Shown here: piece after piece, positions 1 through 8,046 of the stretch
Position numbering within the stretch: the stretch's first letter is position 1
Layout: each line of letters opens with the position of its first letter
Source of the DNA: Pseudonocardia sp.
Lineage (GTDB): Bacteria; Actinomycetota; Actinomycetes; Mycobacteriales; Pseudonocardiaceae
NCBI RefSeq assembly: GCF_025965585.1
Contig: NZ_JAOPWR010000179.1
Coordinates: 1-34,463 of the forward strand
Direction: 5' to 3'
Length of the DNA stretch: 34,463 bases
Notes under the pieces: model-generated
Databases searched by the model: none
Told to the model about the DNA's origin: nothing
Seen by the model: only the letters and a program-made list of their open reading frames with translations
Made by a program: the position numbers and the translations under genes

Positions 1-498
1 GGTCTGCGCACGGCGTTCCGGACGGAGAACGGCCGGATCACCGCCGGCACGTCGTCCCCGATCTCCGACGGCGCCGCGGGCGTCCTGCTCGCCTCCCGCG
101 CCGCCGTCGAGCAGCACGGGCTGCGAGCCCGCGCACGGATCCTCGACCAGACCACGGTCGGCGTCGATCCGGTGATCATGCTGACCGGTCCGATACCGGC
201 CACCCACAAGCTGCTGGAGCGCAACGGCCTGGCGATCTCCGACATCGACCTGTTCGAGGTCAACGAGGCCTTCAGCTCCGTCGTCCTGGCCTGGGAGCGG
301 GAGCTGAAACCGGACCCGGACCGCGTGAACGTCAACGGCGGGGCGATCGCCCAGGGCCACCCGGTCGGGGCCACCGGCGCCCGCCTGATCGCGACGATCG
401 TGGCCGAGATGGAGCGCCGCGACGTCGAGCTCGGGCTCGTCACCATGTGCTGCGGCGGTGGTCTCGGCACCGGGACCCTGGTGCAGCGGGTCGCCTGA
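1..498 (+). CDS. Thiolase (acetyl-CoA C-acetyltransferase family), C-terminal part
   Basis: The reading frame is open from the first base, so the N-terminal part with the nucleophilic cysteine lies outside the window. The 165 visible residues are the thiolase C-terminal domain. They include NEAF, the GGAIAQGHPVGATGAR block with the active-site His, and a terminal MCCGGGLG in which the first Cys sits where thiolases have their proton-shuttling Cys. Members cleave 3-ketoacyl-CoA with CoA, or run the reverse condensation, in the cytosol. The TGA stop shares its last base with the ATG of the CoA-transferase, so the two are translationally coupled. In this operon it probably performs the last thiolytic step after ring or side-chain oxidation (inference). 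The family call is secure; chain-length specificity cannot be read. Confidence 0.95.
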   Translation, partial: GLRTAFRTENGRITAGTSSPISDGAAGVLLASRAAVEQHGLRARARILDQTTVGVDPVIMLTGPIPATHKLLERNGLAISDIDLFEVNEAFSSVVLAWERELKPDPDRVNVNGGAIAQGHPVGATGARLIATIVAEMERRDVELGLVTMCCGGGLGTGTLVQRVA

Positions 499-1709
499 TG
501 ATCGATCTGACCGGGCACGTCCGTGCGGGCGACGGGGTCTGGTGGAGCCAGGCCGGTGCCGAGGCGACCCCGCTGGTCGACGCGTTGCTCGACCAGGTCG
601 GGGAGATCGGCCCGGTGCGGGGGTTCTGCGGGCTCAGCCTCAACCGCAGGCTCGGCCGGGAGCTCCCGGCTGGGCTGGTGATGACGTCGTACGGAGCGAT
701 GGGTGAGCTGCGGCGTGCTCCCGGCCTGGAGATCGTCCCGGCCCACTACTCGGCGCTGCCGCGGCTGTTCGCCGAGCGGCTGCTGCCCGGCGACGTCGGC
801 CTCGTCCAGGTCGCGCCTCCCGGCCCCGACGGCCTGTGCTCCCTCGGGATCGGCGCCGACTACGCCGCGGACGCGGTCCTGCACTCCCGCGTCCTGGTCG
901 CCGAGATCAACCACCGGATGCCGGCGACCCGCGGAACCCCCGGAATCCCGCTCGACCGCTTCGCCGCGGTGGTCGAGACCGACCGCCCGCTGCCCGAGGC
1001 CCCGGACCGTTCCCCCGACGAGATCGACGCGGCCATCTCCACCCACGTCGCGGGCCTGGTCGAGGACGGCGACACGATCCAGGTGGGCGTCGGCTCACTC
1101 CCCGCTGCGGTGCTGGACGGCCTGTCCGGGCACCGGGACCTGGGCTTCCACTCCGGGATGATGACCGACGGCGTCCTGCGGCTCGTCGACAAGGGAGTGA
1201 TCACCGGGCGCCGCAAGGAGATCGACGAGGGTCTGGTCGTCACCGGCACCGCCATCGGCAGCGCCGACCTGTACGCCCGGCTCGGCGAGATGCCCGTCGA
1301 GTTCCGGCCCGCCAGCTACACCCACAGCGCGCGGGTGCTCGCCCGGCTCGGTCGCCTGGTCTCGATCAACTCCGCTCTGGAGGTCGACCTGACCGGACAG
1401 GTGGGCGCCGAGGTCGCGCGCGGGCGCTACCTCGGAGGCGTCGGCGGCCAGGCCGACTTCTCCGGAGCGGCCGCCCGCACCGGTGCGCGCTCGATCATCG
1501 CCCTGCGCTCCCTGGCCGGCGGGGAGTCGACCATCGTGGCCGCTCTGCGGGGCGCGACGGTGACAACCGCCCGCGCCGACGTGGACGTCGTCGTCACCGA
1601 GCACGGCGTCGCGCATCTGCGGGGCTGCCCCCTCTCCACACGAGCCGCACGCCTCGCGGCGATCGCGGCCCCGCAGCACCGGGAAGCACTCCTGAGAGGA
1701 CAGACATGA
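498..1709 (+). CDS. Acetyl-CoA hydrolase/transferase-family CoA-transferase (4-hydroxybutyrate CoA-transferase-like)
   Basis: Encodes 403 residues, full length for the Cat1/AbfT/AarC family of family I CoA-transferases, which move CoA between acyl-CoAs and free acids through a glutamyl-CoA thioester. The motif NSALEVDLTGQ places a glutamate at residue 295, where the catalytic Glu of AarC/AbfT-type enzymes lies. VTEHGVAHLRG near the C terminus is the usual conserved family block. The start is the ATG overlapping the thiolase stop (TGATG). Upstream in-frame residues would lie inside the thiolase gene and do not look like this family. The stop overlaps the next ATG by four bases. It may activate or recycle a carboxylic acid of the pathway (inference); the acyl donor and acceptor are unknown. 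Confidence 0.9.
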   Translation: MIDLTGHVRAGDGVWWSQAGAEATPLVDALLDQVGEIGPVRGFCGLSLNRRLGRELPAGLVMTSYGAMGELRRAPGLEIVPAHYSALPRLFAERLLPGDVGLVQVAPPGPDGLCSLGIGADYAADAVLHSRVLVAEINHRMPATRGTPGIPLDRFAAVVETDRPLPEAPDRSPDEIDAAISTHVAGLVEDGDTIQVGVGSLPAAVLDGLSGHRDLGFHSGMMTDGVLRLVDKGVITGRRKEIDEGLVVTGTAIGSADLYARLGEMPVEFRPASYTHSARVLARLGRLVSINSALEVDLTGQVGAEVARGRYLGGVGGQADFSGAAARTGARSIIALRSLAGGESTIVAALRGATVTTARADVDVVVTEHGVAHLRGCPLSTRAARLAAIAAPQHREALLRGQT

Positions 1710-2461
1710 GCGGTAGAACGGCATTCGTCACGGGTGGCGCCCAGGGCATCGGCCAGGGCATCTCCACCACACTCGGGGCCCAGGGCTTCAAGGTCGCCGT
1801 CGTCGACCTCAACCTCGACACCGCGCAGGCCACCGCGAAGTCGATCAGCGCGGCCGGCGGCACCGCGCTGGCCGTGCAGGCCGACGTCACGGACACCGCC
1901 TCCGTGCAGTCGGCGGTCAAGACCGTCACCGCCGAGTTCGGGCCCGTCGAGGTCGCGGTGAACAACGCCGGCTGGGACGACTTCATGAACTTCGTCGACA
2001 CCACCGAGGACTTCTGGGACCGGGTCCTGGACATCAACTTCAAGGGGATGCTGCGCGTCTCGCACGCGGTGGTGCCCGGGATGATGGAGCGCGGCTGGGG
2101 CCGGGTGATCAACATCGGGTCCGACGCCGGGCGCGTCGGCTCGTCGCTGGAGGCCGTCTACTCCGGGGCCAAGGGGGGCATCATCGCGTTCACCAAGACC
2201 CTCGCCCGCGAGGTGGCCTCCAAGGGCGTCACGGCCAACACCGTGTGCCCGGGTCCGACCGACACCCCGATGCTGCGCGCGTTCGCGGAGAAGTCCGGCG
2301 ACGGGGCGAAGGTGCTGGCGGGCATGACCCGCGGCGTGCCGATGCGCCGGCTGGCGGAGCCCGCCGACATCGCCGCCGCCGTCGCGTTCTTCGCCTCCGA
2401 CGCCACCGGCTACATCACAGGCCAGACGCTGTCCGTCAGCGGCGGTCTGACGATGGCGTGA
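1706..2461 (+). CDS. badH: SDR dehydrogenase, 2-hydroxycyclohexanecarboxyl-CoA dehydrogenase (BadH)-like
   Basis: A 251-residue classical short-chain dehydrogenase. Visible are the TGGAQGIG dinucleotide loop (about 9-16), NNAG (86-89) and the catalytic Ser139, Tyr152 and Lys156 (YSGAK). Several blocks recall Rhodopseudomonas BadH from memory: DLNLDTA, NNAGWD, GSDAGRVGSSLEAVY, VCPGPTDT and the C-terminal ITGQTLSVSGGLTM. BadH oxidises 2-hydroxycyclohexanecarboxyl-CoA to the 2-keto compound with NAD. The ATG overlaps the preceding stop by four bases and has GAGAGGA just upstream. A BadI-like hydrolase, the next enzyme of that route, lies 6.5 kb away on the other strand. A general 3-hydroxyacyl-CoA dehydrogenase role is the alternative. 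The gene symbol is a homology suggestion. Confidence 0.85.
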   Translation: MSGRTAFVTGGAQGIGQGISTTLGAQGFKVAVVDLNLDTAQATAKSISAAGGTALAVQADVTDTASVQSAVKTVTAEFGPVEVAVNNAGWDDFMNFVDTTEDFWDRVLDINFKGMLRVSHAVVPGMMERGWGRVINIGSDAGRVGSSLEAVYSGAKGGIIAFTKTLAREVASKGVTANTVCPGPTDTPMLRAFAEKSGDGAKVLAGMTRGVPMRRLAEPADIAAAVAFFASDATGYITGQTLSVSGGLTMA

Positions 2462-2463
2462 CG

Positions 2464-3243
2464 ATGACCGACACCACGCCCGTGACCTGGGAGGACGCCC
2501 CCGACGGCGTCCTCGTCGTGACGCTGGACCGCCGGCCCGCCAACGCACTGGGTCTCCCGATCATCGACGGGCTGACCGCCGTGCTCGACGAGGCCGACCG
2601 GCGGCCGGACGTCCGCACGATCGTGATCGCCTCGGCGGTGCCGGGGTTCTTCGCCGCCGGCGCCGACATCAAGCACATGGCCTCGATCGACGCGGCTGGG
2701 TTCGCCGCCTACGGGACCCGGTTGCGCGGAACGCTGGACCGGCTCGCCGGCTCCGGGCGCATCACGATCGCCGCTGTCGAGGGACGGGCGCTGGGTGGCG
2801 GCATGGAGCTCGCGATGGCGTGCACGCTGCGCGTGGCCGGTGCGGGAGCGAGGTTCGGGCTGCCGGAGGTCAAGCTGGGTCTGGTCCCGGGTGCCGGTGG
2901 CACCCAGCGCCTGCCGCGGCTCGTCGGACGCGGGCGGGCTCTGGAGATCATGCTCACGGCGCGGGAGGTGCCGGCCGCGGAGGCCGCGGCCATCGGGCTC
3001 GTCGACCGCGTGACGGCGGCCGGCGACGCTCTGGACGGCGCGCTGGCCCTGGCCGCGGATCTGGCGTCGCTGTCCCGCCCGGCGCTGGGCGCCGTGATCC
3101 GGTCCGTCGACGCCGCGTTCGACCTCCCGCTCGACGAGGGGGCTCGCTTCGAGGCCGCGCAGGTCGAGGAGCTCTTCGCGCACGGCGAGGGGCGCGAGGG
3201 CATCACCGCGTTCCTGGAGAAGCGCGCCCCGAAGTTCGACTGA
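2464..3243 (+). CDS. Enoyl-CoA hydratase (canonical crotonase; BadK-like role possible)
   Basis: Encodes 259 residues, the normal crotonase length. Both catalytic glutamates of enoyl-CoA hydratases are present: Glu115 in GGGMELAMA and Glu135 in LPEVKLGLVPGAGGTQRLPR. The oxyanion-hole segment AAGADIKHM and the C-terminal EKRAPKF are typical. It should add water across a 2-enoyl-CoA in the cytosol. It starts two bases after the BadH-like stop, so hydratase and dehydrogenase form a consecutive pair, as in the cyclohex-1-enecarboxyl-CoA route (BadK then BadH). The sequence cannot separate a cyclic from a linear enoyl-CoA substrate, so no symbol is given. Confidence 0.92.
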   Translation: MTDTTPVTWEDAPDGVLVVTLDRRPANALGLPIIDGLTAVLDEADRRPDVRTIVIASAVPGFFAAGADIKHMASIDAAGFAAYGTRLRGTLDRLAGSGRITIAAVEGRALGGGMELAMACTLRVAGAGARFGLPEVKLGLVPGAGGTQRLPRLVGRGRALEIMLTAREVPAAEAAAIGLVDRVTAAGDALDGALALAADLASLSRPALGAVIRSVDAAFDLPLDEGARFEAAQVEELFAHGEGREGITAFLEKRAPKFD

Positions 3244-3298
3244 CACGAGGTTCGGCGGTGACCCCGAGATGCACATGACCGAGGGAGCGAGCGCGACG

Positions 3299-4354
3299 AT
3301 GCGACTCGACGGGTACGGGCTGACGATCTTCAGCGCGGGCCGCGGGACCGAGCGCTTCCGCCGGGCGGCGGAGATCGCCGCCCTCGCGGAGGACGCCGGG
3401 TTCGGCGCGGTGTGGACCGGGGAGCTCTACAACCGTTCCGCCACCGTCCCCATGACCATGCTCGCCGCGGGGACGTCACGCGTCCGGATCGGGTCGAACA
3501 TCGCCTACGGGGCCGGGCGGTCGCCGCTGATCTGGGCCGCGGAGGCTCGGGACCTCGACGAGCTGTCCGAGGGCCGGGTGGTCCTGGGGCTCGGCAACGG
3601 CACCCGTGGAATGCTCGAGAACTGGCTCTCCGTCAGCGGGGACGCGCCGGCCGCGCGGATGGAGGAGCTCATCGAGGTCCTGCGGAAGCTGTGGCGGCTG
3701 CACGAGGGGCCCGTCCACCACGACGGTCGGTTCTACCGCGTCCATCTGGCCCCGACCGCGGAGACGCCGGCGCCGTTCCAGGAGCGGCTCCCGATCTGGA
3801 CGGCCGGGGTGAACGCCGGCATGGTCCGCGTCGCGGGGAAGGTGGCCGACGGACTGGTCGCGCACCCGATGACGACCACCGCCTACCTGGACGAGGTGAT
3901 CCGGCCCGAGCTGGCGCGCGGCGCCGAGGCGGCGGGGCGGAGCCTGGACGGGTTCGTGGTGAAGGGCATCCGGATGTGCGCGGTGGACGACGACGAGGAG
4001 GCGGCTCGTCGGCGTCTGGCGTTCGCGATCGCGCAGTACGTGCCGGCGCGGACCTACGACCGGCTGATGGCGCTGCACGGCTGGGGTGCCGCGCAGGACC
4101 GGATCCGGGTGGCCGCGAAGGAGCGCGACGGCGCGGCGATGGCCCGCGCGGTGCCCGACGACATGATCGACGCCATCGGGGTCGCCTGCAGGCCCGCCGA
4201 GCTCGCGTGCCGGGTGGCCGAGCACAAGGCGGACGTCGACCACCTGAACCTGGCCGCGCCCGTCTGGGGGCTCTCGCCCGAGGACGCGGAGCACGCGACC
4301 CGGCAGCTCCTCCACGCCATGACCCTGCCCGCCCCCCAGCCCGCGCTTCCCTGA
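3299..4354 (+). CDS. LLM-class flavin/F420-dependent oxidoreductase
   Basis: A luciferase-like monooxygenase-fold protein of 351 residues from this start. Family features are the N-terminal strand MRLDGYGLTIF, the AEDAGFGAVWTGELY block, DLDELSEGRVVLGLGNGTRGM, and LPIWTAGVNAGMVRVAGKVADGLV. Actinobacterial members commonly use coenzyme F420, others FMN, and the sequence does not settle which. The chosen ATG begins at the conserved first strand and has GAGGGAG eleven bases upstream. In-frame ATGs at 3269 and 3275 would add up to ten residues but lack a good ribosome site. It sits in mid-operon between acyl-CoA genes, so it probably oxidises or reduces a pathway acyl-CoA or ketone (inference). 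Confidence 0.88.
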   Translation: MRLDGYGLTIFSAGRGTERFRRAAEIAALAEDAGFGAVWTGELYNRSATVPMTMLAAGTSRVRIGSNIAYGAGRSPLIWAAEARDLDELSEGRVVLGLGNGTRGMLENWLSVSGDAPAARMEELIEVLRKLWRLHEGPVHHDGRFYRVHLAPTAETPAPFQERLPIWTAGVNAGMVRVAGKVADGLVAHPMTTTAYLDEVIRPELARGAEAAGRSLDGFVVKGIRMCAVDDDEEAARRRLAFAIAQYVPARTYDRLMALHGWGAAQDRIRVAAKERDGAAMARAVPDDMIDAIGVACRPAELACRVAEHKADVDHLNLAAPVWGLSPEDAEHATRQLLHAMTLPAPQPALP

Positions 4355-4365
4355 GAGGACCTCCG

Positions 4366-5178
4366 ATGCGCCACACCATCCCAGCACTCGAGACGCTGAG
4401 GCTGGACCGCCCGCGCGACGGGGTCGTCGTGCTCACCCTCGACCGGCCGGACCGGTTCAACGCGATGACCGACCTCATGTTCCGCGAGCTCGAGGCGGTG
4501 GCGCTGGCGCTGGACCAGGAGGACGCGCTGCGCGTGCTGATCCTGACCGGCGAGGGCCGCGCGTTCTGCGCCGGCTACGACCTCGCGAACGCCGAGAAGC
4601 TCACCTCGCTGGGCGCGATGGGCATGCTCGACCTGCAGGAGCGGGCTGCGCGCGGGCTGGCGACGATCCGGTCGATCCGCGTGCCCGTCATCGCGGCGGT
4701 GAACGGGGCCGCCGCCGGTGGCGGGCTGTCGCTCGCCCTGGCCGCGGACATCCGCCTCGCCTCCCCGGCGGCGAAGTTCAACGCGGCGTTCGTGAAGATC
4801 GGCCTCTCGGCGGGTGATCTCGGGGCGTCCTGGCTGCTCACCCGCCTGATAGGGCCGGCCGCCACGGCCGAGTTCGCCTACACCGGCCGGATGATGGACG
4901 CCGCCGAGGCCGAGCGCGCAGGGCTGGTCAACCGGGTCGTGCCCGCCGAGGAGCTGATGCCGGCGGCGCTGGAGATGGCCGGGCTGATCTGCGCGAACTC
5001 GCCGGGCGGCGTGCAGCTGTCCAAGCGGGCGTTGCAGGCGAACATGGAGGTCACCTCCTATGCGGCGGCGTGTGAGCTGGAGAACCGCGGCCAGGCCCTG
5101 CTGACCCGCGGCGAGGACATGCCGGAGGCGCTCGACGCGTTCCGGTCCCGCCGCGCGCCGCAGTTCACGGGGCGGTGA
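4366..5178 (+). CDS. Crotonase-family protein lacking the canonical hydratase glutamates (paralogue A)
   Basis: A 270-residue crotonase. The FCAGYDLA oxyanion segment and AAAGGGLSLALAADIRLA are clear, but the two hydratase glutamates are replaced: Ser122 where hydratases have the GGMELA Glu, and Phe142 (AAFVKIGLSAG) where they have the second Glu. An acidic Asp151 lies in SAGDLGASW, close to where dienoyl-CoA isomerases carry an active-site Asp. The call is therefore a crotonase-fold isomerase, hydrolase or other acyl-CoA enzyme rather than a plain hydratase (inference). The start ATG follows GAGAGGAC, eleven bases after the LLM stop. It is followed three bases later by a clear paralogue with a nearly identical C-terminal segment. 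Confidence 0.88.
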   Translation: MRHTIPALETLRLDRPRDGVVVLTLDRPDRFNAMTDLMFRELEAVALALDQEDALRVLILTGEGRAFCAGYDLANAEKLTSLGAMGMLDLQERAARGLATIRSIRVPVIAAVNGAAAGGGLSLALAADIRLASPAAKFNAAFVKIGLSAGDLGASWLLTRLIGPAATAEFAYTGRMMDAAEAERAGLVNRVVPAEELMPAALEMAGLICANSPGGVQLSKRALQANMEVTSYAAACELENRGQALLTRGEDMPEALDAFRSRRAPQFTGR

Positions 5179-5181
5179 CCG

Positions 5182-5979
5182 ATGCTCCCCGAGCTGGACA
5201 CCCTCGGCCTCGACCTGCGCGACGACGGCGTCGCCGTGCTGACCATGAACCGGCCCGACCGGGCCAACTCCCAGACCGTGACGATGTTCGACGAGTACGC
5301 CACGGCGGCGTTCGCCCTGCGCGACTCCGGCGCCCGCGCGCTGGTCGTGCGCGGGGCGGGGGAGAAGGCGTTCTGTGCGGGCTTCGACCTCGCCGAGATC
5401 GACGTGATCACCAAGATGGGGGTGCGGGAGTTCCTGGCCTTCCAGGAGCTGGCCGCCGGCGGCATCGCGGCGCTGCGCGGCCTGCCGTTCCCGGTGATCG
5501 CCGCCATCCACGGCCCGGCGGCGGGCGGGGGGATGTCGCTCGCGCTCGCCGCCGACATCCGGCTGGCCGCGCCCAGCGCCAAGTTCGCGTGCTCGTTCGT
5601 CAAGGTGGGGCTCTCGGCCGGCGAGCTGGGCACGTCCTGGACGCTGCCCCGCCTCGTCGGGCCCGGGCGCGCCGCGGAGATCGCGTTCACCGGGCGGGTC
5701 GTCGGTGCCGCGGAGGCGGAGCGGATCGGGCTGGTCAACCGCGTCGTGGCCGATCCCGTCGCGGAGGCGTTCGCCCTCGCCATGGCGATCTCGGCGAACT
5801 CGCCGGGCGGGGTCCGGATGTCGAAGCGGGCGCTGCAGCGCAACCTCGAGGTCGCGTCCTACGCCGCGGCGTGCGAGCTGGAGAACCGGGGCCAGGCGCT
5901 GCTGACCAGGGGCGAGGACATGCCCGAGGCTCTCGCGGCCTTCCGCGAGGGCCGCTCCGCGAACTTCACCGGGAGGTAG
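5182..5979 (+). CDS. Crotonase-family protein lacking the canonical hydratase glutamates (paralogue B)
   Basis: A 265-residue tandem paralogue of the preceding gene, with roughly half of positions identical by eye. The C-terminal segment from SYAAACELENRGQALL to the MPEAL block is shared without a change. As in paralogue A, the hydratase glutamates are absent (Ser119, Phe139), and an acidic residue, here Glu148, lies in SAGELGTSW. Retaining the acidic residue (Asp in A, Glu in B) in both suggests it matters for catalysis (inference). The two may form a heteromeric crotonase or act on successive intermediates. The ATG begins three bases after the previous stop, and the next gene starts three bases after this one ends. 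Confidence 0.88.
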   Translation: MLPELDTLGLDLRDDGVAVLTMNRPDRANSQTVTMFDEYATAAFALRDSGARALVVRGAGEKAFCAGFDLAEIDVITKMGVREFLAFQELAAGGIAALRGLPFPVIAAIHGPAAGGGMSLALAADIRLAAPSAKFACSFVKVGLSAGELGTSWTLPRLVGPGRAAEIAFTGRVVGAAEAERIGLVNRVVADPVAEAFALAMAISANSPGGVRMSKRALQRNLEVASYAAACELENRGQALLTRGEDMPEALAAFREGRSANFTGR

Positions 5980-5982
5980 GAA

Positions 5983-6906
5983 GTGTTCGGTCCGAAGGAC
6001 GACCTGCGCCACTGGCCCGCTCCGGGCGGACGGATGCGCGACTCCCTGTTCTGGGAGATGATCATGCCGGACGAGCGGCTCGGCCTGCAGATCTACCTCT
6101 ACCTGACCGACCGCGGCCGCGTCGGCTACAACGTGTGCGTATGGGGGGCGGAGAAGGACCCCCTCGTGCTCGACCTGGGCGGAGGCACGGTCGGCGCCGA
6201 CATGGACCTCGACGACTTCACGTTCGAGGGTCTGACCGTCAAGCAGCCCGAGCTGCGCCGCACCGCCGAGGTGGCCTACCACAGCGAGAACGTGCGGCTG
6301 GAGTACTCGTTCGAGGCGGTCCACGACGCGTTCAGCTACCACGACAACCCTGACGGCCTGCCGTCCTGGTTCGCGGCGAACCGGCTGGAGCAGTCGGGCC
6401 GGGTGAACGGCTTCCTGGAGGTGGCCGGCCGAGGCGGGTCGACACGCCGGATCGAGTGGGACCGGCGGATGGGCCACCGGGACCACTCCTGGGGCACCCG
6501 GGACTGGGCTCTCCCGCACCACTGGAAGTGGTTCGTGGCCTACACCGACTCCGGCCGCGCGGTGAACGGCTGGATCTGGATCGCCCGCGGCGAGTGGGGT
6601 TTCGCCGGCTGCGTGGTGCGAGACGGCCGGACCGTGGGCGTCTCGCACATCGAGCACACGGCCGGATACGACGACGACATGACCCAGCGCAGGCTCGACG
6701 CCGTGCTCGTCGACGTCGAGGGCGGCCGCACCCACGTCGTCCTCGACCGGTACGGCCTGATCAAGCTCCCGTCGAACGTCAAGGCGGGCACGGAGATCTG
6801 GGAGTCGGCCTGCGACGCGACGATCGACGGCGAGCCCGGCGCGGGGCAGTGGGAGACGCACTGGCCCACGGCGTACCTGGAGCACCTGATCGAGAGCGGC
6901 CGATGA
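5983..6906 (+). CDS. AttH/CrtC-like protein of unknown function (DUF7064-type)
   Basis: Encodes 307 residues rich in aromatic and charged beta-strand-like segments, with no signal peptide or membrane segment visible. The most distinctive block is HRDHSWGTRDW followed by HHWKWFVAYTDSG. This resembles the double-lipocalin AttH / hydroxyneurosporene-synthase-like proteins found beside actinobacterial acyl-CoA catabolic genes, which I recall as DUF7064-type; the assignment is from memory and tentative. The start is GTG with a strong GGGAGGTAGGAA ribosome site directly upstream. The stop overlaps the next ATG by four bases, so the product is tied to the phosphotransferase-like protein. A hydratase-like or ligand-binding role on a hydrophobic substrate is possible, but no function can be assigned. 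Confidence 0.7.
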   Translation: MFGPKDDLRHWPAPGGRMRDSLFWEMIMPDERLGLQIYLYLTDRGRVGYNVCVWGAEKDPLVLDLGGGTVGADMDLDDFTFEGLTVKQPELRRTAEVAYHSENVRLEYSFEAVHDAFSYHDNPDGLPSWFAANRLEQSGRVNGFLEVAGRGGSTRRIEWDRRMGHRDHSWGTRDWALPHHWKWFVAYTDSGRAVNGWIWIARGEWGFAGCVVRDGRTVGVSHIEHTAGYDDDMTQRRLDAVLVDVEGGRTHVVLDRYGLIKLPSNVKAGTEIWESACDATIDGEPGAGQWETHWPTAYLEHLIESGR

Positions 6907-7904
6907 CCGGGGAGTGGTCCGGGCCGGAGCTGAAGGCGCTCGAAGGGTTCCTGCGCGATCGCGACCTGTGCGCGGGGCCGCTGACCGCCACGCGGATCGG
7001 TGACGGCCACTCCAACCTCACCGACCTCGTCTCCGACGGCGCCACGCGCCTGATCGTGCGGCGCCCGCCGCCCCCTCCGATCCCGCCCGGCGCGCACGAC
7101 GTGCTGCGCGAGGCCCGGCTCGTCGCGGCGCTCGCCGGCACCGGGGTACCCGTGCCGGCGGTGCTCGCGACCGCGCAGGCCGGCGAGGTGGTCGAGAGCC
7201 CGCTCGCCGTGACGAGCTTCGTGGCCGGCCCGGTCGTCACGACCGTGACGCCGCCCGCGCTGGCGTCCGCCCGCCGCGCCGTCGGGGAGTCGCTGGTGGA
7301 CACCCTCGCCGCGCTGCACGCCGTCGACCGGCATGCGGCCGGCCTGGCCGATCTGGGCCGTCCGGAGGGGTTCAACCTGCGCCACCTGCGGCGGATGCGC
7401 CGCCTGGTCGCCGACGAGGCGGGCGTGCTGCCCGCGGAGTTCCGCCCGGTCGACACCTGGCTGGAGGAGCACGCCCCGTCCGAGTCCGGCGCCGCGATCG
7501 TCCACAACGACTACCGGTTGGGCAACGTCATCCTCGGCGCGGAGCCACCGGGACGCGTGGCCGCCGTGCTGGACTGGGAGCTCGCGACACTCGGCGACCC
7601 GCTGTTCGACGTCGGTTACTTCCTGGCCTCGTACCCGGAGCCGGGGGAGCCGCTGACGCCCACGGGTGCGCTGGGGGCGGCGGTCCTGGAGGAGGGCTGG
7701 CCGAACCGCGCCGAGCTGGCGGCCCGCTACGCCGCCGCGACGGGCCGCGACCTCTCCGGCCTCGCCTGGTACACCACGCTGGCGCTGTGGAAGCTCGCCG
7801 TGCTGTTCGCCTACAGCCGCCGCCGTGGCGTGGACCCGTACTACGACGATCCCGCGCTGGTGGCGTCCTTCCTCGACGCAGCGCACCGCTCCGCGGGGTC
7901 CTGA
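6903..7904 (+). CDS. Phosphotransferase-family protein (APH/ACAD10-like kinase fold)
   Basis: A 333-residue aminoglycoside-phosphotransferase-fold protein. IGDGHSNLTDLV and LIVRRPP form the nucleotide-binding start, with Arg-Arg where kinases have the invariant Lys region. IVHNDYRLGNVIL is the catalytic loop with its Asp, and VLDWELATLGDPLFDVGY is the metal-binding loop. Homologues are regularly found with acyl-CoA dehydrogenase genes and as the N-terminal domain of ACAD10/11, where they phosphorylate hydroxyacyl-CoAs before elimination. A similar hydroxyacyl phosphorylation here is an inference. Antibiotic resistance is unlikely given the operon. It overlaps the previous gene by four bases and is the last gene of the plus-strand operon. 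Confidence 0.88.
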   Translation: MTGEWSGPELKALEGFLRDRDLCAGPLTATRIGDGHSNLTDLVSDGATRLIVRRPPPPPIPPGAHDVLREARLVAALAGTGVPVPAVLATAQAGEVVESPLAVTSFVAGPVVTTVTPPALASARRAVGESLVDTLAALHAVDRHAAGLADLGRPEGFNLRHLRRMRRLVADEAGVLPAEFRPVDTWLEEHAPSESGAAIVHNDYRLGNVILGAEPPGRVAAVLDWELATLGDPLFDVGYFLASYPEPGEPLTPTGALGAAVLEEGWPNRAELAARYAAATGRDLSGLAWYTTLALWKLAVLFAYSRRRGVDPYYDDPALVASFLDAAHRSAGS

Positions 7905-7989
7905 GCCGACGACCGCGTTCACCGGCCCGCTGCTCGACCGCGGCCGCCGCTCGGTCGCGGTCGACCCCGAGCACCCGGACGGCGCCGAG

Positions 7990-8009
7990 GTCGTGCTGGC
8001 GAGCACGAC
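7990..8009 (+). terminator. Hairpin between convergent genes
   Basis: GTCGTGCT and AGCACGAC form a perfect 8-bp stem around the tetraloop GGCG. It lies in the 142-base gap between two converging operons, so it could end transcription from both sides. There is no T-tract, which is common for actinobacterial terminators. Nothing else is seen in this gap. Confidence 0.5.
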
Positions 8010-8046
8010 AACGGGTGTGCGGTGCGGACGAACCCGGCCTGGGCGG

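Noticed and set aside
4054..6885. A very long minus-strand open frame (over 900 codons) opposite the crotonase genes
   Set aside because: It is low-complexity Arg/Gly/Val-rich and mirrors four well-conserved plus-strand genes; long antisense frames are expected in GC-rich coding DNA.
7905..8046. Coding-like frame after the phosphotransferase gene
   Set aside because: No start or motif; the hairpin at 7990-8009 better explains the stretch.
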